From UBA7803 sp041395905 (GTDB lineage: Bacteria > Pseudomonadota > Gammaproteobacteria > Pseudomonadales > Azotimanducaceae), in contig JAWKZP010000004.1 in assembly GCA_041395905.1 (NCBI GenBank), positions 1 to 64,000 on the forward strand: DNA of 64,000 nucleotides, in the 5' to 3' direction. This document shows, one piece after another, positions 44,141 through 53,302 of the stretch (its first letter is position 1; every line of letters starts with the position of its first letter). A program made the position numbers and the translations under genes. The notes under the pieces are model-generated. The model searched no databases. It was not told where the DNA came from and saw only the letters and a list, made by a program, of their open reading frames with translations.

Positions 44141-44974
44141 ATGAGCCTTATCGAGCCAGGGCTGATCGGCCTGATTCTCGTCATGTGTCTGGCCGGCGCC
44201 ATTGCCGGCATCACCGCAGGGCTGTTCGGTATCGGCGGCGGCTTCATCGTCGTGCCGGCACTGCTGGCGGTGTTTCCGCTATTCAGCCATACCGACCAGC
44301 ACCTCATCTACGTAGCCATCGGCACGTCGCTCGCATCCATCGTGGTGTCGTCTGCGCGTGCGGTGCAGGCGCACCGGCGGCGCGGCGCGGTGGACTTTCA
44401 GGTGCTAAAGGAATGGTCGCCCTGGCTGATCCTCGGGGTCGCCGCGGGACTATACATCGCATCGGTCACCGACGGCCACAGGCTCTACGTGGTCTTTGCC
44501 ATCGGCGTGCTGCTGTACTCGATCTATTTCCTGCTGCCCGATGTGTTCTCGCGCTTCACCAACACGCTCACCATGCCCACCGGCGCGATTCGCGCAGGCC
44601 TCGCCTCCGTGCTCGGCGGCTTTTCCGCACTGCTCGGCATCGGTGGCGGCACGGTAACGGTCATGACCATGGTGATCTGCAACCGGCCGGTTCACCAGGC
44701 CGTGGCTACGGCCGCGGGCGTCGGCTTCATCATCGGCCTGCCGGGCGCCATCGGCTTTCTGATCATCGGCCTCGGCATCGAGGGTCTACCCTGGGGCTCG
44801 GTTGGCTACATCAACCTGCCGGCATTGGCCGCAATCAGCGCCATGTCGATCTTCACGGCGCCCATCGGCGCCAGCTGGGCGCACCGGCTCGACGAATCGC
44901 GTCTGAAGCGCCTGTTCGGCGTGTACCTCGTCTGCATAGCCGTCGCCATGTACTACAAGTCTCTGCACATCTGA
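44141..44974 (+). CDS. TauE/SafE (TSUP) family permease
   Basis: A 277-residue inner-membrane permease with two internally related halves. ITAGLFGIGGGFIVVPALL in the first half and GGFSALLGIGGGTVTVM in the second are the paired glycine-rich repeats of the family. These proteins transport sulfur-containing or other organic acids (sulfite, sulfoacetate, taurine products). The substrate is unknown. Starts at ATG 44141; it is 20 bases ahead of the Tat aminotransferase, so probably co-transcribed. Confidence 0.9.
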   Translation: MSLIEPGLIGLILVMCLAGAIAGITAGLFGIGGGFIVVPALLAVFPLFSHTDQHLIYVAIGTSLASIVVSSARAVQAHRRRGAVDFQVLKEWSPWLILGVAAGLYIASVTDGHRLYVVFAIGVLLYSIYFLLPDVFSRFTNTLTMPTGAIRAGLASVLGGFSALLGIGGGTVTVMTMVICNRPVHQAVATAAGVGFIIGLPGAIGFLIIGLGIEGLPWGSVGYINLPALAAISAMSIFTAPIGASWAHRLDESRLKRLFGVYLVCIAVAMYYKSLHI

Positions 44975-44994
44975 TTCCAAGGAGGGCACCTGCC

Positions 44995-46179
44995 ATGACC
45001 GTACTCAACCTCAACCGCCGCCTGTTCCTGGGTGGTTCCGCCGCGCTCACCGGCGCTGTCGCCGCCGGGGCCGCGCTGCCCGCGCGCGTCGCCTCTGCCA
45101 GCGTCAGCCATGTCATGGGGCCCGCCTACGGACCGGAGCCGGGCGTCGCCAAGCTGAACGCGAACGAGAATCCGTACGGTCCCAGCGACTCCGCGCTGGT
45201 CGCCATGTACGAAGCCTCCAAGAAAGGGGCCTACTATGTGGGCGAGACGGTGCCCATGCTCAAATCCATGATCGCCGAGCGGCACAACCTGACCACCGAT
45301 CACATCGCGATCTCCGCCGGTTCCAGCGGCGTGCTCACCTATCTGGCAACCGCCAAGCTCAAGGAAGGCAAAATTCTCGGCACCGACCTGTTCTGGGACA
45401 CCACGTCCAAGATGGCTGCCCGTCAGGGCGGCGAGATCAAGCGCCTGCCGAAGACCGCCGATCTGGGCATAGACCTGGACGCCATGTACGCGGCCATCAC
45501 CGACGACGTCTCGCTGGTGCACATCTGCAACCCCAACAATCCCCAGGGCACGGTGCTGGACGGCGATACCCTGCGCGCGTTCTGCAGAAAGGCATCCAAG
45601 AAAGCCACCGTGCTGGTGGACGAGGCCTACAACGAGCTCACCGACAAGCCCGACTACAACAGCATGGTGGATCTGGTACGTGAGGGCCACAACGTGGTGG
45701 TGGCGCGCACGTTCTCGAAGATCTACGGGCTCGCCGGCATGCGCATCGGTTACATGATGGCCGCGCCGGAAACCATCGAGCTGCTGTCGACCTACGGTCT
45801 CGGCGACTACGCCATGAACCAGGCGGGGGTGGCCGCGGCGGTGGCGAGCTACAACGACTTCCCGTTTCTGGAGATGTCGAAGTCACGGGTCGTGGAAGCC
45901 CGCGAGATGGTGATAGACGCGGTATCGTCCGCGGGGCTCAAAGCGCTGCCGTCGGCCACGAACTTCGTGTTCGTGGACCTGGGCAAGCTCAACGCAGAGA
46001 CCTTCCGCCAGAAGATGGCTGAACGCAACGTGCTCATCCGCGGCATCTACCGCGATTACACCAACTGGTCCCGTGTGAGCATGGGGTTGCTGCCGGACGT
46101 GGAAAAGTACGTCGCGGCGCTGCCAGCGGCGCTCGACGCGACCCGCAAGGCAACGCTCAACGATACGGCCAAAGCCTGA
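44995..46179 (+). CDS. Tat-exported aminotransferase, HisC-like
   Basis: A 394-residue fold-type I PLP enzyme resembling histidinol-phosphate aminotransferase: LNANENPYGPS, NPNNPQGTV, VDEAYNELTD and the PLP-lysine motif ARTFSKIYGLAGMRIGY. As with the enzyme at 9.7-11 kb, it begins with a twin-arginine signal: NLNRRLFLGG at residues 5-14, then a hydrophobic stretch to an AxA site near residue 35. HisC itself is cytoplasmic, so this is probably a different, periplasmic transaminase. AAGGAGGG lies 9 bases before the ATG. It is downstream of the TSUP permease. Confidence 0.85.
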   Translation: MTVLNLNRRLFLGGSAALTGAVAAGAALPARVASASVSHVMGPAYGPEPGVAKLNANENPYGPSDSALVAMYEASKKGAYYVGETVPMLKSMIAERHNLTTDHIAISAGSSGVLTYLATAKLKEGKILGTDLFWDTTSKMAARQGGEIKRLPKTADLGIDLDAMYAAITDDVSLVHICNPNNPQGTVLDGDTLRAFCRKASKKATVLVDEAYNELTDKPDYNSMVDLVREGHNVVVARTFSKIYGLAGMRIGYMMAAPETIELLSTYGLGDYAMNQAGVAAAVASYNDFPFLEMSKSRVVEAREMVIDAVSSAGLKALPSATNFVFVDLGKLNAETFRQKMAERNVLIRGIYRDYTNWSRVSMGLLPDVEKYVAALPAALDATRKATLNDTAKA

Positions 46180-46184
46180 GCGCG

Positions 46185-46703
46185 TCAGTCGACGTTCGGC
46201 AGATACTGCGGGGGGCTCTGCCAGGTGCTCCCCTGCAGGAACCTCAGATCGGTCTCGAGCGTGAGGGAGCGGCGCAGCCTGAGCGCCGCCATCGCCTTGT
46301 CGTAGTCGGGGCCATTGCCGCCGAGCTCCGCCATGCGCCGCGTGGCCCGCCAGTGCTCGACGCTGGCGTAACGCGTCATCAGCCACACCTCGTCATAGTC
46401 CGGGCTCGCGGCAGTCGCCGTGTCACCGACGTCGTCGGGATGAACCACCTGCCACATGCCCACGACCCGGGCCCCGATCTTCTCGAAAAACGGCCACACC
46501 CCCTGCTCGCTGGCCTCAAGGAACTGCGGAAACGTGCCCTTCTTGATGCGCCAGTAACGCAGCGTCACGATTTCTTCGCCAGACTGGGCCACGTCGTGGC
46601 GCACGCGCACCGGCGCTTCGCCCAGCGGCTCGCCGGCGACTTCCGCGGCGCCAGCGGCGGTGCTCGACAGCAGCAGCAGGCAGATGGTCAGCAGTTTCGA
46701 CAT
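46185..46703 (-). CDS. Secreted NIPSNAP/ABM-like protein
   Basis: A 172-residue exported protein: signal peptide MSKLLTICLLLLSSTAAGAA with cleavage near residue 20. The mature part, with VTLRYWRIKKGTFPQFLEASEQGVWPFFEKIGARVVG and VWLMTRYASVEHWRA, looks like a ferredoxin-like dimeric alpha/beta barrel of the NIPSNAP/ABM type. Function unknown. GGGAGAAG lies before ATG 46703; an upstream in-frame start at 46748 would add residues before the signal. It is convergent with the Tat aminotransferase. Confidence 0.65.
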   Translation of the reverse strand: MSKLLTICLLLLSSTAAGAAEVAGEPLGEAPVRVRHDVAQSGEEIVTLRYWRIKKGTFPQFLEASEQGVWPFFEKIGARVVGMWQVVHPDDVGDTATAASPDYDEVWLMTRYASVEHWRATRRMAELGGNGPDYDKAMAALRLRRSLTLETDLRFLQGSTWQSPPQYLPNVD

Positions 46704-46773
46704 GTCATCTTCTCCCTCGTATTTCTGTTGACGCGTACCAGAAAACACAGCGAACGCCTGCGTCCAAGTTCGA

Positions 46774-47922
46774 TCACGCCAGCGCCTGCTCGAGATCGGC
46801 GATCAGATCTTCCACCGCTTCGATGCCGATGGACAGGCGCAGCAGATCCTCCGGAATCGAGCTGCCCGCGCCTTCGATGGTGTAGCGATGCTCGATCAGG
46901 CTTTCCACGCCCCCCAGGGACGTCGCGCGCGTGAACACCTGGCAGCGCCTGGCCACCCCCAGCGCTGCCGTCGCACCGCCCCGGATGCGAAGCGACAGCA
47001 TGCCGCTGAAGCCGCCACGCATCTGCCGGCTGGCGACGGCGTGCCCGGGGTGGCTGGCGAGCCCCGGATAGAGCACGGCGCTGACCCGCGGATGGCCCTC
47101 GAAATGCTGCGCGATACGCAGCGCCGAGGCGCTGGCGCGGTGCACCCGCAGGTACAGCGTGCGCATTCCGCGCTGCAGCAGCCAGGCTTCGAAGGTTCCG
47201 AGCACCGCGCCGCTTTCGGCGCGGATGCGCCGGATCCGGCTCCAGAAATCGTCGCGGCGCGCGCTCACCAGCGCGCCGGCCACCACGTCGCCATGACCGT
47301 TGAGAAACTTGGTGGCCGAATGCACAACCAGATCGGCACCGAGCGCGATGGGCTGGGTCAGTACCGGCGTCGGCACGGTTGAATCCACCACCAGGAGCGC
47401 GCCGTTGGCGTGCGCCAGCTCCGCCGCCGCGGCAATGTCGATGACGTCCCATGTCGGGTTGCACGGGCTCTCGACCCATACCAGGCGCGTTCTTCCCGGC
47501 GCGATCCGCTGCGCCAGATCGCCGGGATCAGCAGCATCGAACAGATCGAAGCCGAGCCCCCAGTTGGCGCAGAACTTCACCATCCAGTTGCGCAGCCCCC
47601 AGTACATGACCCGCGGTGCCACGATGTGGTCGCCCGGTCTGAGGTTCTGCACGATGGCCATGGCGGCGGCAACCCCGGAGCTGAACAGCAGCGCATCCGC
47701 GCCACCCTCGAGTCGCGTCAGCAGTTCCTCCGCATGGCGGAAGGTCGGGTTCTCGTCGCGCGCGTAGCTGTGCCCCGGGGACAGCAGCTGATAATCCGGA
47801 TCGCGCGCGAACGTGGTGGATGGATGAATGGGCGGCGCGACGGCTCCCGTCCCGGGATCGATGCTGTGCAGCATCTGCGCGGTCAGGGTCTCCGGCGCCA
47901 GGTCACGATCATGATCCGACAT
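46774..47922 (-). CDS. Cys/Met metabolism PLP-dependent enzyme (CGS/CBL/CGL family)
   Basis: A 382-residue enzyme of the cystathionine gamma-synthase/lyase family. PPIHPSTTFARD, YARDENPTF, FSSGVAAAMAIV, VESPCNPTWDVIDI and the PLP lysine in VVHSATKFLNGHGDVVAG are all present. The final part SLGGVESLIEHRYTIEG fits the family's SLGGxESL motif. It cannot be split into synthase or lyase from sequence alone. The ATG at 47922 is preceded by GAGAGG. It is divergent from the thioesterase gene. Confidence 0.88.
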   Translation of the reverse strand: MSDHDRDLAPETLTAQMLHSIDPGTGAVAPPIHPSTTFARDPDYQLLSPGHSYARDENPTFRHAEELLTRLEGGADALLFSSGVAAAMAIVQNLRPGDHIVAPRVMYWGLRNWMVKFCANWGLGFDLFDAADPGDLAQRIAPGRTRLVWVESPCNPTWDVIDIAAAAELAHANGALLVVDSTVPTPVLTQPIALGADLVVHSATKFLNGHGDVVAGALVSARRDDFWSRIRRIRAESGAVLGTFEAWLLQRGMRTLYLRVHRASASALRIAQHFEGHPRVSAVLYPGLASHPGHAVASRQMRGGFSGMLSLRIRGGATAALGVARRCQVFTRATSLGGVESLIEHRYTIEGAGSSIPEDLLRLSIGIEAVEDLIADLEQALA

Positions 47923-48069
47923 TGCCTCTCCTCGGCTCCGTCTCCAGTTCGACTGGTCATTATGGGCCACCCGGCCCAGGTGCGGCCAAACATCCACGCG
48001 GCATTCGACATCGGCGCGCGGCCGGGCAAAGATTGCCGGCTTTGTTGCCGCACGAGCACCACAACGACG

Positions 48070-48975
48070 ATGTCAGCCCCTTCCGCCCCGTCCCGCGCCA
48101 TGACCCCCTGCTTCTACGGTTCGGTAAACCGCTGGGAGTGCGACGAGAATGACCATCTCAACGTCCGCTTCTTCGCCCACAAATCCAATCAGGCCGTGCA
48201 GGCGCATCTGGCGGCACTCGGTTTCGTGGACGCGGTGCAGAGCGGCCCGTTCGCATCGCGCGTCGCCAGCCAGCACATCCGCTTCCTGCGCGAAGCGCGT
48301 CTGGCGGTGCCGCTGCGAATCGACTGCGGCACCGCCGCACTCGCTGCCGGCCACGTCGACGTGCTGAGCCTCACCCGCAACAATCTGACCGACGAGCTTC
48401 TGTGCGCGTTCGTGACCCGCGTGGACGTCCGCGGCTGGCCGCATCCCAGGGTCGCGCCGGCGCTGTGCGATTTGCCGGGGCAGGCCCAGCCACGCGGCAT
48501 CGACCCGGCAGACGCCTACCCGACGCCGCCCGGCATCGAAGCCGCGGCGGCGCGCGGGTTCCAGACCATGGGCCGCGGCGTGATCGGTCACGACGAGTGC
48601 GCGCCCGATGGCACCCTGCTGCCGCACGTGTACATCGGCCGCGTGTCGGATGGGATGCCGAACCTCTGGGCGTTCGTGAGCAGCCCCGAGCACAGCGCCG
48701 CACGCGATAGCGGCGAGCTGGGCGGTGCCGCGCTGGAGTACCGGCTGACGGTGCACGCCCCGCTGCACGCGAACCACGTCTACCGGCACATGTCCGGGAT
48801 CCGGGCACTCGGCAACAAGACCCAGCACATGGTGCACCAGGTGTACGACGAGACCACGGGCGTCTGCGCGGCGAGCGCCGAGGCCGTGGGGGTGGCGATG
48901 GATCTGACCACGCGCCGCGCGGTGCCGATCTCAGCCGAGCGACGCCGGATGATGGAGCGGCTGCTGCTGAGCTGA
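48070..48975 (+). CDS. Double-hotdog acyl-CoA thioesterase-like protein
   Basis: About 291-301 residues, depending on the start at 48070 or at 48100. Two hotdog-like halves can be seen: CDENDHLNVRFFAHKSNQAV in the first and a weaker repeat with LEYRLTVHAPLHANHVYRHMSGI in the second. The DHLN and HxxxF segments resemble 4-hydroxybenzoyl-CoA thioesterase-type folds. It would release free acid from a CoA thioester; substrate unknown. It is divergent from the PLP enzyme and convergent with the MerR gene. Confidence 0.72.
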   Translation: MSAPSAPSRAMTPCFYGSVNRWECDENDHLNVRFFAHKSNQAVQAHLAALGFVDAVQSGPFASRVASQHIRFLREARLAVPLRIDCGTAALAAGHVDVLSLTRNNLTDELLCAFVTRVDVRGWPHPRVAPALCDLPGQAQPRGIDPADAYPTPPGIEAAAARGFQTMGRGVIGHDECAPDGTLLPHVYIGRVSDGMPNLWAFVSSPEHSAARDSGELGGAALEYRLTVHAPLHANHVYRHMSGIRALGNKTQHMVHQVYDETTGVCAASAEAVGVAMDLTTRRAVPISAERRRMMERLLLS

Positions 48976-48978
48976 GCG

Positions 48979-49335
48979 TCAGGATTTGAGGACGCGCAGC
49001 ACGTCCTCGAGCTCGACGATCATCTGCTTGACCAGCAGGCGGAACTGGGTCTGATCCTGCTTGGCCTCGGCCCCCTGCAGGCGCTGCCGGGCGCCGCCGA
49101 TGGTGAAGCCGTGATCGTAGAGCAGCGACCGGATCTGGCGGATGACGATGACGTCCTGCCGCTGGTAGTAGCGGCGGTTGCCGCGACGCTTGACGGGTTT
49201 GAGCTGCGGGAACTCCTGCTCCCAGTAGCGCAGCACGTGAGGCTTCACGTCACAGAGCTGGCTCACCTCACCTATGGTGAAGTAGCGCTTGCCGGGAATC
49301 GGCGGCAGCTCGTCATTCTGGCTGGCGTCCAGCAT
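48979..49335 (-). CDS. MerR family regulator downstream of ihfA
   Basis: A 118-residue MerR-type protein. YFTIGEVSQLCDVKPHVLRYWEQEFPQLKPVKRRGNRRYYQ is the winged helix-turn-helix, followed by a coiled-coil dimerisation helix. There is no cysteine-rich metal site, so it is not a metal sensor. The same gene sits after ihfA in many gammaproteobacteria. It overlaps the ihfA 3' end by 23 bases. Confidence 0.88.
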   Translation of the reverse strand: MLDASQNDELPPIPGKRYFTIGEVSQLCDVKPHVLRYWEQEFPQLKPVKRRGNRRYYQRQDVIVIRQIRSLLYDHGFTIGGARQRLQGAEAKQDQTQFRLLVKQMIVELEDVLRVLKS

Positions 49336-49618
49336 ATGCCTCTACTCGTGCCTTAAGCTTCTGCCCCGGACGGAACGTGACGACACGCCGCGCCGAGATG
49401 GGTATTTCCTCACCCGTCTTTGGGTTGCGGCCAGGCCGCTCACCTTTCTCTCTCAGATCGAAGTTGCCGAACCCGGACAGTTTTACCTGCTCGTTGCGCG
49501 ACAGGGAATTGCGGATCTCGTCGAAGAACATCTCGACAATTTCTTTGGCTTCCCGCTTGTTCAGGCCAAGCTCGTCGTACAGCCGTTCGGCCATCTGCGC
49601 TTTGGTCAGAGCGCCCAT
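49313..49618 (-). CDS. ihfA: Integration host factor subunit alpha
   Basis: A 101-residue HU/IHF protein. LTKAQMAERLYDELGLNKREAKEIVEMFFDEI opens it and LSGFGNFDLREKGERPGRNPKTGEEIPISARRVVTFRPGQKLK contains the IHF-alpha DNA-bending arm. It pairs with IHF-beta to bend DNA in recombination and gene control. It follows pheT and overlaps the MerR gene. Confidence 0.96.
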   Translation of the reverse strand: MGALTKAQMAERLYDELGLNKREAKEIVEMFFDEIRNSLSRNEQVKLSGFGNFDLREKGERPGRNPKTGEEIPISARRVVTFRPGQKLKARVEAYAGRQPE

Positions 49619-49648
49619 GACAGAATCTCCCTCACTCCCAGCGCAGAT

Positions 49649-52036
49649 TCAGCGCAGACGGGCCCTCACCTGGCGCTCGAGCGCCGATACCACCCGCTGC
49701 GTATATCCGGCAATCTGTTCATCGGTAAGCGTGGCCGATGCGTCCTGCAACGTCAAGCCTATCCCCAAACTTTTTTCATTAGAATCAATACCTTTGCCCT
49801 CATAGACATCAAAAACTCTGAAGTCTACGAGCACATCCCCCAGGGTCTCGCGCACGATCCGCTCGACTTCCGCCGCGGCTACGGACCGCTCCAGCAGCAG
49901 CGCCAGGTCACGCCGCACGCTGGGAAAGCGCGAGAAACCCTGATAGCGCCGCAATGGATGCTCCAGCAGCGCCGGCGTCTCGATCTCGAAGCAGTACAGG
50001 GGGCGTGCGAGGTCCAGGCGGGATTCCACTTCGGGATGCAGACGCCCCAGGCGGCCCACAGGGTGACCGTCCACCCGCACCACCGCCGCCTGGCCGGGAT
50101 GCAGCACCGGGTCGTCCGCGAGGGGCTCGAAGCTGACATTGGCCGTGCCGGCCCAGGCAAGCAGCGACTCGACGTGCCCTTTGACGTCATAGAAGTCCAC
50201 CGCCTCGCGCGTCTGATTCCAGCCCTCGACCGCCCGACCGCCACAAAGCACGCCGGCAACCATGGAATTCTGCGCCAGGCCCTGCGCGCCCGGCACGAAG
50301 CACCGCCCCAACTCGAACAGGCGCACCCGGTCCTGCTGGCGGCTCAGGTTGACCCGTACGGCGTCCACCAGACCCGGCAGCATGTTGCTGCGCATCACCG
50401 ACTGCTCCGCGGACATGGGGTTGGCGAGCCGCAGGGCCGTAACGCCCGGATCGAGCACGTCCTGCAGACGCGGGTCGACGAAGCTGTAGGTCACCACTTC
50501 CTGGTAGCCGAGCGCCGCCAGCTGCCGCTTGAGCGCGGCATCGGGGGAGCGTTCGAGCGGGACCGAGCGCAGCGCCAGCTCGGTGTGCGGCCGCCGCGCC
50601 GGAACGCGGTTGTAGCCGTAGATACGGCAGACCTCTTCCACCAGATCGGCTTCGCGCTCGATGTCGAAGCGGTGGCTCGGCGCCTCGATGGTCCAGGTCA
50701 CCCCGTCGTTGCCGGGCACGCGCTCGAGCAGGCGGAAATCCAGACGCTCGAGAGCCTCGTCCACTTCCGCCGTGGTGATGCGCACGCCGAGCAGCTCCGC
50801 CAGCCGCTGCTCGCGCAGCCGCACCGTCTGTTTGCGCGGCAGGTGGTCGACAGAGACCGCCTCGGTCACCGGACCCGCCGCGCCGCCGACGATGTCGAGC
50901 AGCAACCGCGTGGCCCGCTCCATGGCCTGGTGCTGCAGCTCGAAATCCACTCCGCGCTCGTAACGGTGCGAGGCGTCGGTGTGCAGCCCGTAGCGTCGCG
51001 CGGTGCCTGCCACCGCCAGCGGAGCGAAGAACGCGCACTCCAGGAACAGGTCCACGGTATCCGCCTGCACGCCGCTGCGCTCGCCGCCCATGACCCCGGC
51101 AATCGCCACAGGACCCCGAGCATCCGTGATCAGCAGCGTACGCTCGTCCAGGGCCACTTCCTTGCCGTCGAGCAGGGTCAGCGTCTCGCCGCCGCGTGCC
51201 ATGCGTACGTCGATGGCGTCATTGAGCTGGCGCAGGTCGAAGGCATGCATCGGCTGGCCCAGCTCCAGCATCACGTAGTTGGTGACGTCGACGGCGGGGT
51301 CGATGCTGCGCAGGCCCGAACGGCGCAGCTTCTCCTTGAGCCACGCGGGGGACCCCCGTCCCAGATCGATGCCGCGAATGACGCGACCGAGGTAACGCGG
51401 GCAGCCCACGGGATCGCCGAGCGTCACCGGGAACTCGTCGTCGATGGTCGCGGCCACGGGCTCGATGGCAGGCGGCGACACCGGCGCGTTGTTGAGCACG
51501 CCCACCTCGCGCGCCAGCCCCCGCAGTGACAGGCAGTCGCCCCGGTTCGGCGTGAGATCCACCTCCACCGACACGTCATCGAGCGCGAGCGCAGAACGCA
51601 GATCGGTTCCAGGCACCAGATCTTCGGAGAGCTCCAGGATCCCGTCATGGTCGTCGCCGAGCTCGAGCTCGGCGACGCTGCAGAGCATGCCCTGGGATTC
51701 CACGCCACGCAGCTTGGCTTTCCTGATCCTGAAATCGCCGGGCAGCACCGCGCCTACACGAGCGAAGGCGCTCACGAGGCCCGTGCGCACGTTGGGCGCG
51801 CCGCACACCACCTGATGCTCGCCGCTGCCGTCATCGACGGTGCATACCGACAACTTGTCGGCATCGGGATGCCGGGCGCAGCTCACCACACGGGCAACGA
51901 CGACACCGCTGAACGGCGCCGCCACCGGCTCGAAACCGTCCACCTCGAGACCTGCCATGGTGAGCTGCTCGAGCAGCTCGGCGCGGCCGACTTCGGGGTT
52001 CACCCATTCGCGCAACCAGGATTCGCTGAACTTCAT
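49649..52036 (-). CDS. pheT: Phenylalanyl-tRNA synthetase beta subunit
   Basis: A 795-residue beta subunit. Domains in order: tRNA-binding OB-like region (VVARVVSCARHPDADKLSVCTVD), B1/B3-B4 editing domain, B5, and the C-terminal ferredoxin-like anticodon-binding domain (RFPSVRRDLALLLE). It joins PheS in an alpha2-beta2 enzyme that charges tRNA-Phe. Nine bases separate it from pheS. Confidence 0.96.
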   Translation of the reverse strand: MKFSESWLREWVNPEVGRAELLEQLTMAGLEVDGFEPVAAPFSGVVVARVVSCARHPDADKLSVCTVDDGSGEHQVVCGAPNVRTGLVSAFARVGAVLPGDFRIRKAKLRGVESQGMLCSVAELELGDDHDGILELSEDLVPGTDLRSALALDDVSVEVDLTPNRGDCLSLRGLAREVGVLNNAPVSPPAIEPVAATIDDEFPVTLGDPVGCPRYLGRVIRGIDLGRGSPAWLKEKLRRSGLRSIDPAVDVTNYVMLELGQPMHAFDLRQLNDAIDVRMARGGETLTLLDGKEVALDERTLLITDARGPVAIAGVMGGERSGVQADTVDLFLECAFFAPLAVAGTARRYGLHTDASHRYERGVDFELQHQAMERATRLLLDIVGGAAGPVTEAVSVDHLPRKQTVRLREQRLAELLGVRITTAEVDEALERLDFRLLERVPGNDGVTWTIEAPSHRFDIEREADLVEEVCRIYGYNRVPARRPHTELALRSVPLERSPDAALKRQLAALGYQEVVTYSFVDPRLQDVLDPGVTALRLANPMSAEQSVMRSNMLPGLVDAVRVNLSRQQDRVRLFELGRCFVPGAQGLAQNSMVAGVLCGGRAVEGWNQTREAVDFYDVKGHVESLLAWAGTANVSFEPLADDPVLHPGQAAVVRVDGHPVGRLGRLHPEVESRLDLARPLYCFEIETPALLEHPLRRYQGFSRFPSVRRDLALLLERSVAAAEVERIVRETLGDVLVDFRVFDVYEGKGIDSNEKSLGIGLTLQDASATLTDEQIAGYTQRVVSALERQVRARLR

Positions 52037-52045
52037 GCTCGCTCC

Positions 52046-53077
52046 TCAGTTGAACTGACGCAGGAAGCGCAGATCGTTTTCATAGAACAGGCGCAGGTCG
52101 TCCACCTCGTGCAGCAGCATCGCCAGGCGATCGGCGCCCATGCCGAAGGCAAACCCGGAGTAGGTCTCGCTGTCGATGCCGGACATTTCCAGCACGTTGG
52201 GGTGTACCAGACCGCAGCCGCCCACCTCGAGCCAGCCGCTCTGGCCGCACACGCGGCAGCCGCTGCCGAGGCAGTGCACGCACTGCACGTCGATCTCCGC
52301 GGACGGCTCGGTGAACGGGAAGTAGGACGGCCGGAAGCGAACGGCCAGATCCTTTTCGAAGTACCGCTGCAGCATCTCGATCACCGTACCCTTCAGATCG
52401 GCGAAGCTGATGCCCCGATCCACCACCAGGCCTTCCACCTGCTGGAACATGGGGCTGTGGGTGAGATCCGAATCGCGCCGGTACACGCGCCCCGGACAGA
52501 TCACGCGGATCGGCGGCTTCTGGCGCTCCATGACGTGCACCTGGCTCGGCGAGGTGTGGGTGCGAAGCAACGTGCCGTCGGCGAAGTAGAACGTGTCGTG
52601 CATGGCTCGCGCGGGGTGATGCGCAGGAATGTTGAGCGCTTCGAAGTTGTAGTAGTCGTTCTCGACCTCGGGGCCATCGACCACGTCGTAGCCCGCGCCG
52701 ACGAAGATCTCCTCGATGCGCAGGAGCGTCTGGGTCACCGGGTGCAGGCCGCCCTGCCCCGTGCGCCGCCCCGGCAGCGTCACGTCTATGCGTTCCTCGG
52801 CAAGGGCCCGCGCCAGCTGCTCGCTCGCCAGCGTCTGCTGGCGGGTGCCGATCCAGTCCTGCACCTGATCTTTGGCCACATTGATGCGCGCTCCCGCCTG
52901 GGGCCGTTCTTCGGGCGGCAGCTGCCCCAGCGTCTTGAGCTGCGCCGTGATGACGCCTTTCTTGCCGAGAAAGTGCACCCGCACCGCGTCGAGCGCCCGC
53001 TCGTCCGCGGCCGTGTCGATGGCCGCGCGCGCCTCTTCGAGCAGCGCCTGCAACGCGGCGTCCAGTTCTGTGCTCAT
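52046..53077 (-). CDS. pheS: Phenylalanyl-tRNA synthetase alpha subunit
   Basis: A 343-residue class II synthetase subunit. Motif 2 reads LLRTHTSPSQVHVM and motif 3 falls in GFAFGMGADRLAMLLHEVDDLR. The N-terminal coiled arm is present. It catalyses phenylalanine activation and charging with PheT. An attenuator-like terminator precedes it on the minus strand. Confidence 0.96.
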   Translation of the reverse strand: MSTELDAALQALLEEARAAIDTAADERALDAVRVHFLGKKGVITAQLKTLGQLPPEERPQAGARINVAKDQVQDWIGTRQQTLASEQLARALAEERIDVTLPGRRTGQGGLHPVTQTLLRIEEIFVGAGYDVVDGPEVENDYYNFEALNIPAHHPARAMHDTFYFADGTLLRTHTSPSQVHVMERQKPPIRVICPGRVYRRDSDLTHSPMFQQVEGLVVDRGISFADLKGTVIEMLQRYFEKDLAVRFRPSYFPFTEPSAEIDVQCVHCLGSGCRVCGQSGWLEVGGCGLVHPNVLEMSGIDSETYSGFAFGMGADRLAMLLHEVDDLRLFYENDLRFLRQFN

Positions 53078-53155
53078 GGTCTCAGTCCCCGCATCGGGCC
53101 CCTGGCCCTGGTTCGTGTCCGCCTACGAGACTTCCGTTGCCGAATCCCCGCCAAC

Positions 53156-53189
53156 AAAAAAAGGGAAGAACCCCTGGCCTTCCCTTTTT
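53156..53189 (-). terminator. Rho-independent terminator / attenuator between rplT and pheS
   Basis: On the minus strand GGGAAG (53184-53179) pairs with CTTCCC (53168-53163) and is followed by seven T (53162-53156). It sits about 80 bases upstream of the pheS ATG, downstream of rplT. In E. coli this region holds the pheM leader and attenuator; here I see no Phe-rich leader peptide. An imperfect stem, GGAGG.. to ..CCTCC at 53217-53240, lies just ahead and may compete. Confidence 0.7.
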
Positions 53190-53302
53190 CGCTGCGCCCG
53201 CGGCGCACGTCCATCGGGAGGGCCTGTCGTCAGGGCCTCCAGAAGACGGGTTGTCGATGTCGACTGCTGGCGCCGGTTGCCCGACGCCAGCCGCCAGCCG
53301 GA

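Noticed and set aside
53120..53215. Phe leader peptide (pheM-like) upstream of pheS
   Set aside because: A short frame on the minus strand runs into the pheS start but contains mostly Arg/Gly codons and no phenylalanine run.
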